NCBI RefSeq assembly: GCF_019457915.1
Contig: NZ_JAHZSS010000002.1
Coordinates: forward strand, 310,001 to 374,000
Origin: Neiella holothuriorum
Lineage (GTDB): Bacteria > Pseudomonadota > Gammaproteobacteria > Enterobacterales > Neiellaceae
Length of the DNA stretch: 64,000 nucleotides
Direction: 5' to 3'
Numbering within the stretch: position 1 is the stretch's first letter; each line of letters begins with the position of its first letter. This document shows, one piece after another, positions 46,253-54,424 of the stretch. Below the pieces are notes generated by a model. It made no database searches. It worked only from the letters and a program-made list of their open reading frames with translations, and was not told the DNA's origin. The translations under genes and the position numbers were made by a program.

Positions 46253-49012
46253 TTAGTGAGCCTGTTGCCAATTGTCGCCTTCACCTGCTTCTACCAACAG
46301 CGGTACATCCAAGTCGGCAGCCGCTTCCATCAGCGCGCAAAGCTTGGCTTTAACTTGCTCAACTTTGCCTTCTGGCACCTCAAACACCAATTCATCGTGC
46401 ACTTGCATGATCATTTTGATGTCGTGCTGTTCGGGTTGAGCTAACCAATCAGCAACTTTTAGCATGGCGAGTTTGATGATGTCGGCGGCAGTGCCTTGCA
46501 TCGGCGCATTAATCGCAGCGCGCTCGGCTGCTTTTTTCCGTGCGGCGTTACGGGCCTTAATGTCTGGCAAATGTAACCGGCGGCCAAATAGGGTTTCTAC
46601 GTAACCATCTTCAGTTGCTTGTTGGCGGGTGCCTTCCATGTATTCAAGTACGCCTGGGTAGCGCTCGAAATAGGTGTCCATGTATTGCTGGGCTTGCTGA
46701 CGACCAATGCCGAGTTGCTTTGACAAGCCGAACGCTGACATGCCGTAAATTAAGCCAAAGTTAATCGCTTTCGCGCTGCGTCGCTGATCGGCGCTGACAG
46801 CTTCGAGCTCAACACCAAAAACTTCTGCGGCTGTTGCTTTATGAACATCTAGGCCATTGGCAAAAGCATGCAGCAGCCCTTTGTCGGCTGACAAGTGTGC
46901 CATGATCCGCAGTTCAATTTGAGAGTAGTCAGCGGCAACAATTTTAAATCCTGCAGGGGCAACAAATGCCTGCCTTACTCGCTGGCCTTCGGCCGTACGA
47001 ATTGGAATGTTCTGTAAGTTCGGATCTGATGAAGATAACCGGCCAGTGGCGGTAACCGCTTGGTGATAAGAAGTATGGACGCGACCTGTGGTGGCGTTAA
47101 TCATCCGTGGCAGCTTATCGGTGTAAGTGCTTTTGAGCTTGCTCAGGCTGCGGTGCTCTAAAATCAATTTAGGTAAGGGATAGTCCAGCGCCAGTTCTTG
47201 CAGCACCTCTTCCGCCGTCGAAGGGGCGCCTTTGGGAGTCTTTTTGAGGATTGGCAAATTCATCTGCTCAAACAAAATGGCTTGCAGTTGTTTGGGGGAT
47301 GATAAATTGAATTCGCTGCCGGCCAGTTGATAGGCCTCGGATTTTAATTCCTCCAATCGCATAGCCAGTTCGGTGCTTTGCTGGCTTAGCAACATGTCAT
47401 CGATGACGACGCCATTGCGTTCTATGCTCGAAAGAACAGGGACTAATGGCAATTCAATGTCTTGGTATACCGACTGTAGCGAAGGTACTTGCGCCAGTTG
47501 ACCGCTTAGATGATGGTGCAATTGCAATGTCACATCGGCATCTTCTGCGGCATAAGGAGCGGCTTGCGCCAATTCGATTTGATTGAAAGTCAGTTGTTTG
47601 GCGCCCTTGCCAGCAACATCTTCAAATGAAATGGTGCTGTGACCGAGGTATTTTAGTGCCAAGCTGTCCATGTCGTGCCGAGAACCAACCGAGCTGTAGG
47701 CATAAGATTGCAACATGGTGTCTTGCAATGGCCCTGCGAATTTGACGTCATAGCGAGCCAGTACGTTCATGTCATATTTTAAGTTTTGGCCAATTTTAGT
47801 ATGGGCCTCACTTAATAAGAGTGGCTGCAAGTCAGCAAGTACTTGAGAGCGATCGAGCTGCTCAGGTGCGCCCATATAGTCGTGCATAAGCGGTACATAC
47901 ACTGCTTCACCTGGTTTAATTGCCAGCGAGATACCTACCAATTCGGCAACCATATAGTCGAGCGCGGTGGTTTCCGTATCAATGGCAAACGCATCGCTTT
48001 GTTGAAGCTCTTTTAGGTATGCCTGCCATTCCTCGGCGTCAGTGATACAGCGATAGTTGCTGGTATCAATGGTGGCAGCCGGTTCGCTTTGTTGCTCCGT
48101 GTCGGTATCCGAGGCTGGTGCGACGTCGTTACTCGTTTCAGTGTCGTCGGTTAACACTTCTTTCAGCCAGCGACGAAATTCCAGCTCGCCATACAATTCT
48201 GCAAGTTTACTGTTATTTGGAGCCGCGACTGTTAATTGCTCTGGTGTATGTTCTGCATCTAGCGCGACATCGAGCTTGATGGTGGCCAGCTCATAGGAGA
48301 GTGGTAAATGAGGCACGGCGGCACGGAGTTTCTCGCCAATTTTACCTTTAACACTGTCAGCGTTGTCGATCACCCCTTGCATGGAGCCATGCAAATTAAG
48401 CCACTTAACGGCTGTTTTAGGGCCACAACCGGGCACCCCGGGAATATTGTCAACTTGATCGCCCATCAGTGCCAGATAATCAATGATCAGTTCTGGCCCA
48501 ACGCCAAATTTTTCAACGACCTCTGGTGGGCCTGTAATGGTGTCGGTCATCGTGTTGATCAGGGTGACATCTTCATTGACCAACTGTGCTAAGTCTTTAT
48601 CGCCAGTGCTGACTAACGTGTGCAAACCTGCTGACTTAGCTTGCACTGCCAATGTGCCAATTACATCATCGGCTTCTACCCCGGTCACGGCGATTAACGG
48701 CAACCCCATGGCTTCAATAACTTGATACAAGGGCGCTATTTGGCTGCGCAGATCATCCGGCATTGGCGGGCGTTGCGCTTTGTAATCTGCGTACAGCTCG
48801 TCTCGGAACGTTGGTCCTTTAGCATCGAACACAACAGCCATGTGGGTTGGTTGATATTGTCGGATCAAACTGCGCAGCATGTTGATCACGCCATACACCG
48901 CGCCGGTGGCTTCACCCTTTGAATTGGTTAAGTGTGGCGGTGAATGATAGGCACGATATAGATAAGAAGAGCCATCAACCAATACGAAGGGTTGTTGCGG
49001 GACTGTAGTCAT
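46253..49012 (-). CDS. polA: DNA polymerase I
   Basis: 919 residues (E. coli 928). Three domains in order: 5'-3' exonuclease (about 1-290: FVLVDGSSYLYRAYH, VVFDAKGPTFRDELYADYK, GDKDLAQLV, GVPGCGPKTA); 3'-5' proofreading exonuclease (about 325-515) with the DxE metal motif intact in FAIDTETTALDYM; polymerase (about 520-919) with the TGRLSSSDPNLQNIPIR, VAADYSQIELR (motif A), RRSAKAINFGLIYGMSAFGL (motif B) and QVHDELVFEV (motif C). Repairs DNA and removes RNA primers. Two DnaA boxes lie about 92-120 bp before the start. Confidence 0.98.
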   Translation of the reverse strand: MTTVPQQPFVLVDGSSYLYRAYHSPPHLTNSKGEATGAVYGVINMLRSLIRQYQPTHMAVVFDAKGPTFRDELYADYKAQRPPMPDDLRSQIAPLYQVIEAMGLPLIAVTGVEADDVIGTLAVQAKSAGLHTLVSTGDKDLAQLVNEDVTLINTMTDTITGPPEVVEKFGVGPELIIDYLALMGDQVDNIPGVPGCGPKTAVKWLNLHGSMQGVIDNADSVKGKIGEKLRAAVPHLPLSYELATIKLDVALDAEHTPEQLTVAAPNNSKLAELYGELEFRRWLKEVLTDDTETSNDVAPASDTDTEQQSEPAATIDTSNYRCITDAEEWQAYLKELQQSDAFAIDTETTALDYMVAELVGISLAIKPGEAVYVPLMHDYMGAPEQLDRSQVLADLQPLLLSEAHTKIGQNLKYDMNVLARYDVKFAGPLQDTMLQSYAYSSVGSRHDMDSLALKYLGHSTISFEDVAGKGAKQLTFNQIELAQAAPYAAEDADVTLQLHHHLSGQLAQVPSLQSVYQDIELPLVPVLSSIERNGVVIDDMLLSQQSTELAMRLEELKSEAYQLAGSEFNLSSPKQLQAILFEQMNLPILKKTPKGAPSTAEEVLQELALDYPLPKLILEHRSLSKLKSTYTDKLPRMINATTGRVHTSYHQAVTATGRLSSSDPNLQNIPIRTAEGQRVRQAFVAPAGFKIVAADYSQIELRIMAHLSADKGLLHAFANGLDVHKATAAEVFGVELEAVSADQRRSAKAINFGLIYGMSAFGLSKQLGIGRQQAQQYMDTYFERYPGVLEYMEGTRQQATEDGYVETLFGRRLHLPDIKARNAARKKAAERAAINAPMQGTAADIIKLAMLKVADWLAQPEQHDIKMIMQVHDELVFEVPEGKVEQVKAKLCALMEAAADLDVPLLVEAGEGDNWQQAH

Positions 49013-49103
49013 AATCTTGTTACTTGCATGAGCTGGGGTGAGTAGGATGCCATAAAGGTATGAATTAATGCTACGAACCTTGTCAGGAAGGCGTTAAACC
49101 GAC

Positions 49104-49132
49104 TGTGGATATCTATGGTTCGCTGTGGATAA
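49104..49132. promoter_or_regulatory. Pair of DnaA boxes upstream of polA
   Basis: TGTGGATAA (49124-49132) is the exact complement of the DnaA consensus TTATCCACA; TGTGGATAT (49104-49112) differs at one base. Same orientation, 20 bp apart. DnaA stimulation of polA has been reported in E. coli (from memory). Confidence 0.6.
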
Positions 49133-49360
49133 GTCTGTTGAGAAATTTTAAGCACGCCTTCAGATCCTAAAGGTCAAAAACCCAAAGGATTGTAAGTGTT
49201 TGATTAAGAGCGTTTTTGATGGCTTGTTCGGGGGTCTATCATGTACCCGAAGAAACGTTGAGGCTGTGTACAACTTTCAAGAGTGACGCGGGGAACGAAC
49301 GACTGCTTCCTTGCTGCTCTGGTAGTCTCTGAAACGCTGGTTGGGAAATATATCAGAGCA

Positions 49361-49390
49361 ACACCAAATTTACATCGGTAAATTTGGTGT
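49361..49390. repeat. Perfect 13-bp inverted repeat in the polA-purU gap
   Basis: ACACCAAATTTAC / GTAAATTTGGTGT around ATCG, in the 542-bp gap 49013-49554. No T run follows on either strand, so it is not a standard terminator; it lies ~165 bp past the purU stop and ~350 bp before polA. Apart from this and the DnaA boxes nothing was recognised in the gap. Confidence 0.7.
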
Positions 49391-49554
49391 AAATAGAAAA
49401 ACGTGCGCTTGCTCCAATTTGGTCAACAAATGTTCATTTTGCTGTCATGTTGGGCACGATTTTTGTGCCCAATATTAGCGCGTCTGCATTGCCGATAAGA
49501 ATCGTAATCGTTCGGCTTCCTATCGGAAAACAACTGGCTATGTTGCTGATTTAA

Positions 49555-50433
49555 TTAACTTCCAAATACCACGGTTCGATTGTTGTAGACCAATACCTGG
49601 TGATTGAAATGACGCCAAATAGCCCGCGAGAGCACTACTTTTTCAACATCGCGCCCTTTGCGGACAAGATCGTCTACTTCATCGGTATGTCGGACATGTT
49701 CTACGTCTTGCTCAATAATCGGCCCTGCATCTAACTCGGCTGTCACATAATGGCTGGTTGCGCCAATAATTTTCACGCCGCGCTCATAGGCAGAGTGGTA
49801 TGGCCGAGCGCCAGGGAATGCTGGCAAGAAGCTATGGTGAATGTTAATAATCCTGTTTGGGTATGCCTTGATGAAGTCATCCGACAAAATCTGCATGTAG
49901 CGGGCGAGCACCGAAAAGTCGATTTGGTATTGCTCTAACAAATCGCGTTGCTGTTGTTCCGCTTCAGCCTTGTTGTCTTTGTTAATTGGAATATGGACAT
50001 AATCGATACCCAAGCTTGTGACGGGTTGCTCTAAATCAGGATGATTACTGATGACGAGCGGGATTTCGATATCCCATTCATGAGATTGATAGCGCGCCAA
50101 AATATCAAACAAACAATGTTCATGTTTGGATACAAATACCGCCATGCGCGGTTTGCGATCGGAGAAGTACAATTGCCAATCCATCTGGTGTGGTATCGCC
50201 AGCGCCTTGTTAAAAGCATCTGCTAACGATTCACGCGGGATAACAAAATCAGTTAAATCCCAAGCTACGCGCATAAAGAAACGGCCTTCGATTCGATCCA
50301 CGTGCTGCTCTAAATCAACGACGTTGCCGCCATTGGTATAAATGAATTGAGTAACTGTATTGACCAGTCCTTTTTGGTCTGGGCAGGATATCAGCAAAAT
50401 TGCTGATACTGGGGCTTCTCCTTGGGCTGACAT
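49555..50433 (-). CDS. purU: Formyltetrahydrofolate deformylase
   Basis: 292 residues from the ATG at 50433; the frame is open 28 codons further from a TTG, but the family starts with the ACT domain near SAILLISCPDQKGLV. N-terminal ACT domain (about 8-85) and a C-terminal formyltransferase-like hydrolase domain (about 95-290) with the catalytic Asn-His-Asp set in RIINIHHSFLPAFPGARPYHSAYERGVKIIGATSHYV and DAGPIIEQD. It hydrolyses 10-formyl-THF to THF and formate, balancing the one-carbon pool and supplying formate to PurT. Single gene, divergent from a small ORF. Confidence 0.95.
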   Translation of the reverse strand: MSAQGEAPVSAILLISCPDQKGLVNTVTQFIYTNGGNVVDLEQHVDRIEGRFFMRVAWDLTDFVIPRESLADAFNKALAIPHQMDWQLYFSDRKPRMAVFVSKHEHCLFDILARYQSHEWDIEIPLVISNHPDLEQPVTSLGIDYVHIPINKDNKAEAEQQQRDLLEQYQIDFSVLARYMQILSDDFIKAYPNRIINIHHSFLPAFPGARPYHSAYERGVKIIGATSHYVTAELDAGPIIEQDVEHVRHTDEVDDLVRKGRDVEKVVLSRAIWRHFNHQVLVYNNRTVVFGS

Positions 50434-50784
50434 GTAACTAAATCTCGGTGCGGTATGGGGTCGCTCAGTATTAACCACACAAAGGTTGGGATCAACCGTT
50501 AGCCGTTGTGGATTCAAGCTTGTTTGCTTTCAAATAGTTATTGTTGCTTGAGCGATGGAATAACCTTGGTAAACACATGTTTTACAGGCGGGATGTAAGT
50601 CACAAAAAGTAGATTCAAATAAAATCAAAGGGTTAGGTTTTTGTAGGGCTCCGCCGGATAAATTTTTTTGCAAAAGATTGTATCGATTATCAGGCAATTA
50701 CTGACTATTTGCTGATTGCCTCCAGCAAGCTTTGGATGGCTCAACTAAACTTTAAACTCCAAGGGAAGTAAGAAGGAGGATCCT
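50434..50784. other. 351-bp divergent intergenic region
   Basis: Between purU and the small gene at 50785. Contains both promoters, AT-rich around 50600-50700, and an inverted repeat AGGCAAT / ATTGCCT (50692-50698 and 50715-50721). No riboswitch or RNA gene was recognised. Confidence 0.4.
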
Positions 50785-51009
50785 ATGGCGCGGCAATTAA
50801 GAACACGTTTTACTGCGGCAGAAGCTTTGTATTACCTGCGTGCCAGACCTCAGTTCAGTGAATTGAGCGACACCAGTTTGAGCTCAGCGATCGAGTCCTT
50901 TGCATCGTCATCTAGTTCCGATCAGCTCACTTTGATTAATCTCGGTACCATTGAGCGGGCATTGGCAGGCGGTAATATGGCGTTTGACGTGGATACGGTT
51001 AGCTATTAA
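50785..51009 (+). CDS. Small hypothetical protein (74 residues)
   Basis: Starts at an ATG with a textbook AAGGAGG seven bases upstream and is followed by a strong terminator (51073-51103), so it looks like a complete single-gene transcript. Soluble, helical, with a Ser-rich middle (FASSSSSDQ), an N-terminal RQLRTRFTAAEALYYLRAR segment and an end NMAFDVDTVSY. No signal peptide, no Cys, no known domain. Not recognised; may be a lineage-specific regulator or adaptor. Confidence 0.7.
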   Translation: MARQLRTRFTAAEALYYLRARPQFSELSDTSLSSAIESFASSSSSDQLTLINLGTIERALAGGNMAFDVDTVSY

Positions 51010-51072
51010 TTAGCTCAATAAAACAATGCGATTAGAGCCAGCTGGCGGCGACAGTCAGCGGTTTCAACAGAT

Positions 51073-51103
51073 AAAAAAAGCAGGCCTCGGCCTGCTTTTT
51101 TTT
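51073..51103. terminator. Bidirectional terminator between the small gene and tpiA
   Basis: GCAGGC / GCCTGC stem with a 4-nt loop, extended by A7 on the left and T8 on the right. It serves the small gene on the plus strand and tpiA on the minus strand. Confidence 0.9.
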
Positions 51104-51137
51104 ATGACGTTGTATGTGTTGGGTTAGCGAATGGCGC

Positions 51138-51893
51138 TTAGCCTGCCGCTTTGATAATAGCGCTGAATTCTTCAACAATTAGCGCTGCACCACCAACAAG
51201 TGCGCCGTCGATGTCATCTTGTGCAAATAGCTCATCAGCATTCGCTGCTTTCACGCTACCGCCGTACAAAATTTGCACGCCAGCGGCAACTTCTGCTGAT
51301 TTCTCAGCAATCAGCTCACGAATGAAGGCATGAACTTCCTGCGCCATTTCTTTCGTAGCGGCTTTGCCGGTACCAATGGCCCATACTGGCTCATAGGCAA
51401 TGACAGCTTTTTTAAGTGTTTCAACGCCAAGGTCGTTCAGCACAGGTGCCAATTGCGTGCGGATCACATCATTTGTGCGCTCACTTTCACGTTCTTCGAG
51501 TGTTTCACCAATACATAACACTGGAATCAAGCCGTGCTCTTGCAGCAGTGCGTATTTATGCGCACAGCTAGCATCTGATTCGCCGTGGTACTGGCGACGT
51601 TCGCTGTGGCCAACAAGAACATACTGACAACCAAATTCTTTCAACATGGTTGGTGAGGTTTCGCCGGTGTAGGCGCCACTGGTGTGCACATCATTGTTTT
51701 CTGCACCCCAAGCGATCGCTGTTCCGGTTAACTTGCGAGCCACCTGATCGATGAAAATGTCGGGTGCACATACGGCTACATCGGCACTTTCTTTGACAGA
51801 CTCGGCGGCTGGAAGAATACCGCTCAGCAAGGCTTCTACTGATTCTTTGGTACCGTTGAGTTTCCAGTTACCCATAACTAAAGGGCGTGGCAT
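51138..51893 (-). CDS. tpiA: Triosephosphate isomerase
   Basis: 251 residues from the ATG at 51893, which has AGGAGA eight bases upstream; a 19-codon upstream extension is not part of the family. TIM barrel that interconverts DHAP and glyceraldehyde 3-phosphate in glycolysis. MGNWKLNG holds the Asn/Lys pair, YVLVGHSERR the catalytic His, VIAYEPVWAIGTGKAAT the catalytic Glu and flexible lid, and LYGGSVKAAN the phosphate-binding loop. Stand-alone gene with its own terminator. Confidence 0.98.
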   Translation of the reverse strand: MPRPLVMGNWKLNGTKESVEALLSGILPAAESVKESADVAVCAPDIFIDQVARKLTGTAIAWGAENNDVHTSGAYTGETSPTMLKEFGCQYVLVGHSERRQYHGESDASCAHKYALLQEHGLIPVLCIGETLEERESERTNDVIRTQLAPVLNDLGVETLKKAVIAYEPVWAIGTGKAATKEMAQEVHAFIRELIAEKSAEVAAGVQILYGGSVKAANADELFAQDDIDGALVGGAALIVEEFSAIIKAAG

Positions 51894-52207
51894 AAGCAAA
51901 TCTCCTGATTTGGATTTTGTGTGGGTTTTATTTGAATTAGAGTGGCTCAAAGGATAGACGGGCTGCTGGCTTGGGGCAACCTAAAAGCGCGTTACACCAT
52001 TCTGGTTTGACGTGCGTCAATCGATTTCTATGGCCACCGACGCTATTCGCTAACAAGTGACAGGCCTAACATCGACATCAGCAGTTCTATTATTGTTTCT
52101 GCATCTTGTCAGTTGAGTGCCGCGGTAGATATTAAAGATAAGCTTATCAGCGAGATTATGCTGTATCATTGAAGACAACTTGAACCGTAGTTAATGTAAT
52201 TACCAGC
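51894..52207. other. 314-bp divergent intergenic region
   Basis: Between tpiA and the symporter fusion. It holds a perfect 12-bp palindrome GATAAGCTTATC (52137-52148), about 60 bp before the symporter start, which could be an operator. Nothing else was recognised. Confidence 0.4.
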
Positions 52208-54424
52208 ATGGTCGCACGCATTCGCACTCTGTCATCATCACAATGGATTCTCCTCGGATTACTTTTCGGCTTGATTGTCGGCTTGTTCTTTGGTGAGAAA
52301 GTCGGCTGGATGGAAGTGGTCGGCGAGGCCGTCATCATGCTGATGCAAATGACCATTATTCCTTATATTTTGGTATCGCTAATTGGCGGTTTTGGCTCTC
52401 TAACTCGCGAACATGCCAAGTTATTGGCGAGCAAAGCTGGCCTTGTGTTACTGATGCTATGGGGCATTGCGCTACTCACCATTTTTGCCATGTCACTGGC
52501 TTTCCCTGCGATGGAAAAGGCTTCGTTCTTTTCTAAATCGATATTCGCGGCTCCCGTTGAGCCCGACTTACTCAACATTTACATTCCTGCTAACCCATTT
52601 AAGTCGTTAGCCGATGGTTCTATTCCCGCGGTCGTGTTGTTTGCGATTGCCTTGGGCGTTGCTTTTATCCGCACAGAAGACAAAACCGATGTCCTGAACC
52701 TTCTAAAGGTGACCGGCAAAGGTCTCAATATTGTGACTAGCTATGCGCTAAAAACCATGCCTGTGGGGGTGTTTGCAATTACTGCCTCTGCGGCCGGTAC
52801 CATGACGGTGAGTGAACTCAACAACTTGCAGGTATTCTTGTTGGGCTTTATTGCGGTGGGGTTGCTGCTGGCTTATATCGTGTTGCCTGCGCTCATTTCA
52901 CGGTTAACGCCATTTCCCTGGCGAGACGTCGAGCAGGTCAGTCGAGATGCACTGGTGACGGCTTTTGTAACCGCCAACGTGTTGATTGTTTTACCCGTTC
53001 TGGAGAAGGGCTGTAAAGAGCTCTTTCGAAAGCATCAATTAGAGAAACAGCAAACGGAACAAATGGTGGATGTGCTAATCCCTATTGCGTTCAGTTTCCC
53101 CAATGCTGGTAAATTGATGGTGATCTTGTTCGTGGTGTTTGCCGGCTGGTTTGTTGGCAAACCCATTGATGTGATTGACATGCCGCAACTTGGGGTTACC
53201 GGCCTGTTGAGTCTGTTTGGTGCGGTTAACGTGGCGGTGCCATTCCTGCTCGATTTGATGCAATTACCTGCTGACATGTACCCGCTATTTTTGGTTGGTA
53301 CTGTGGTGACGTCGCGGATGATGTCGATTGTTGCGGTCATGCATTTACTCGCGTTTGTGTTGCTGTCACTAGCGCTGATCCAAGGGCAATGGCGTCCTGT
53401 TGGCCAAGGTTTATTGCGCTTTGCTGGGATCGCGGCAGTTGGCGCAGCATTGTTTATTGTGCCGTTGCGCGGGCTGTCGCACTGGCTACTAAACCTCGAA
53501 CAAACGACAAACCCACTGGTGGAAATGAAGCGAGTGGGGCGGGTGCCTGAGCAAGTTTATGCCAGCGTGCCCAAAAGCTACGAGGGTGGTCAGTATTCGT
53601 TAACTAATGTGGCCAATATTAAAAAGCGCGGGGTGCTGCGCGTCGGGTATCTGCCGGGTAAAGTGCCATTCTCGTACTTCAATCGTAGCGGCGAGTTAGT
53701 TGGTATCGATATTAATATTGCTCGCCATTTGGCGTACGATCTTGGCGTTGATGTTGAGTTCATCCCCTACCAAGGTGATCGATTAAAAGTGCCCCTTGCG
53801 CAGGGCTATTTTGACATTGCCGTTTCGGGCATTGAAATGGATTCCGAGAGCATTAATCAGATGCGCTTTAGCCCGCCTATTCTGACCCTTAATCTTGCCT
53901 TGGTGGTGAAAGATCACGATCGCCATGCCTATGGCAAATTGGCAGAAAAGGCGCGCATGGGCGATGCGACAGTTGCGGTTGCTCAACACAAGCGCATGTT
54001 ACGTCGAATGCGTGACGACCACCCTAAAGTCAATTTTGTAGAGATCGAACATGAGCGGGATTTCTTTACCGGCAAATTCAAAGCCGATGCCTTGTTGATT
54101 AGTGCGGAAGAAGGCTATGCCTGGACACTGTTTTTCCCAAGCTATAACGTGGTGATCCCGAAAGATAAAACTCAATATCCGGTTGGTTTTGCTGTGGCTA
54201 GGCAGAACGAAGACTTACACCAGTACCTCAATAGCTGGGTGCAAATCCAGCGCGTTAATGGTTATTTTGATCGCCAATACGACTTCTGGATTTTGGGTGA
54301 GGGTGCCAAAACCAAAACGCCGCGATGGTCTATTTGGCGTGATGTGCTTGGGTGGGATGACGATAGTTCGATGGCACCACAATCTGAACCGAACACGCCT
54401 GAATTGGCCTCACCCGTTAATTAA
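52208..54424 (+). CDS. Fusion of a dicarboxylate/amino-acid:cation symporter and a periplasmic solute-binding domain
   Basis: 738 residues. The first ~430 residues are an SDF-type (DAACS, glutamate transporter) membrane domain with ~8 segments: VIMLMQMTIIPYILVSLIGG, PANPFKSLADGSIPAVVLFA, MPVGVFAITASAAGTM and SFPNAGKLMVILFVVFAGW. After a last membrane helix comes a family-3 solute-binding domain (about 465-710): NIKKRGVLRVGYLPGKVPFSYFN, ELVGIDINIARHLAYDLG, FDIAVSGIEMD, VGFAVARQNEDLHQYLNSWV. The pair on one chain suggests a secondary transporter or receptor with a built-in binding protein on the periplasmic side, most likely for an amino acid or dicarboxylate. The ends overlap the next, convergent gene by 8 bp. 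Confidence 0.88.
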   Translation: MVARIRTLSSSQWILLGLLFGLIVGLFFGEKVGWMEVVGEAVIMLMQMTIIPYILVSLIGGFGSLTREHAKLLASKAGLVLLMLWGIALLTIFAMSLAFPAMEKASFFSKSIFAAPVEPDLLNIYIPANPFKSLADGSIPAVVLFAIALGVAFIRTEDKTDVLNLLKVTGKGLNIVTSYALKTMPVGVFAITASAAGTMTVSELNNLQVFLLGFIAVGLLLAYIVLPALISRLTPFPWRDVEQVSRDALVTAFVTANVLIVLPVLEKGCKELFRKHQLEKQQTEQMVDVLIPIAFSFPNAGKLMVILFVVFAGWFVGKPIDVIDMPQLGVTGLLSLFGAVNVAVPFLLDLMQLPADMYPLFLVGTVVTSRMMSIVAVMHLLAFVLLSLALIQGQWRPVGQGLLRFAGIAAVGAALFIVPLRGLSHWLLNLEQTTNPLVEMKRVGRVPEQVYASVPKSYEGGQYSLTNVANIKKRGVLRVGYLPGKVPFSYFNRSGELVGIDINIARHLAYDLGVDVEFIPYQGDRLKVPLAQGYFDIAVSGIEMDSESINQMRFSPPILTLNLALVVKDHDRHAYGKLAEKARMGDATVAVAQHKRMLRRMRDDHPKVNFVEIEHERDFFTGKFKADALLISAEEGYAWTLFFPSYNVVIPKDKTQYPVGFAVARQNEDLHQYLNSWVQIQRVNGYFDRQYDFWILGEGAKTKTPRWSIWRDVLGWDDDSSMAPQSEPNTPELASPVN

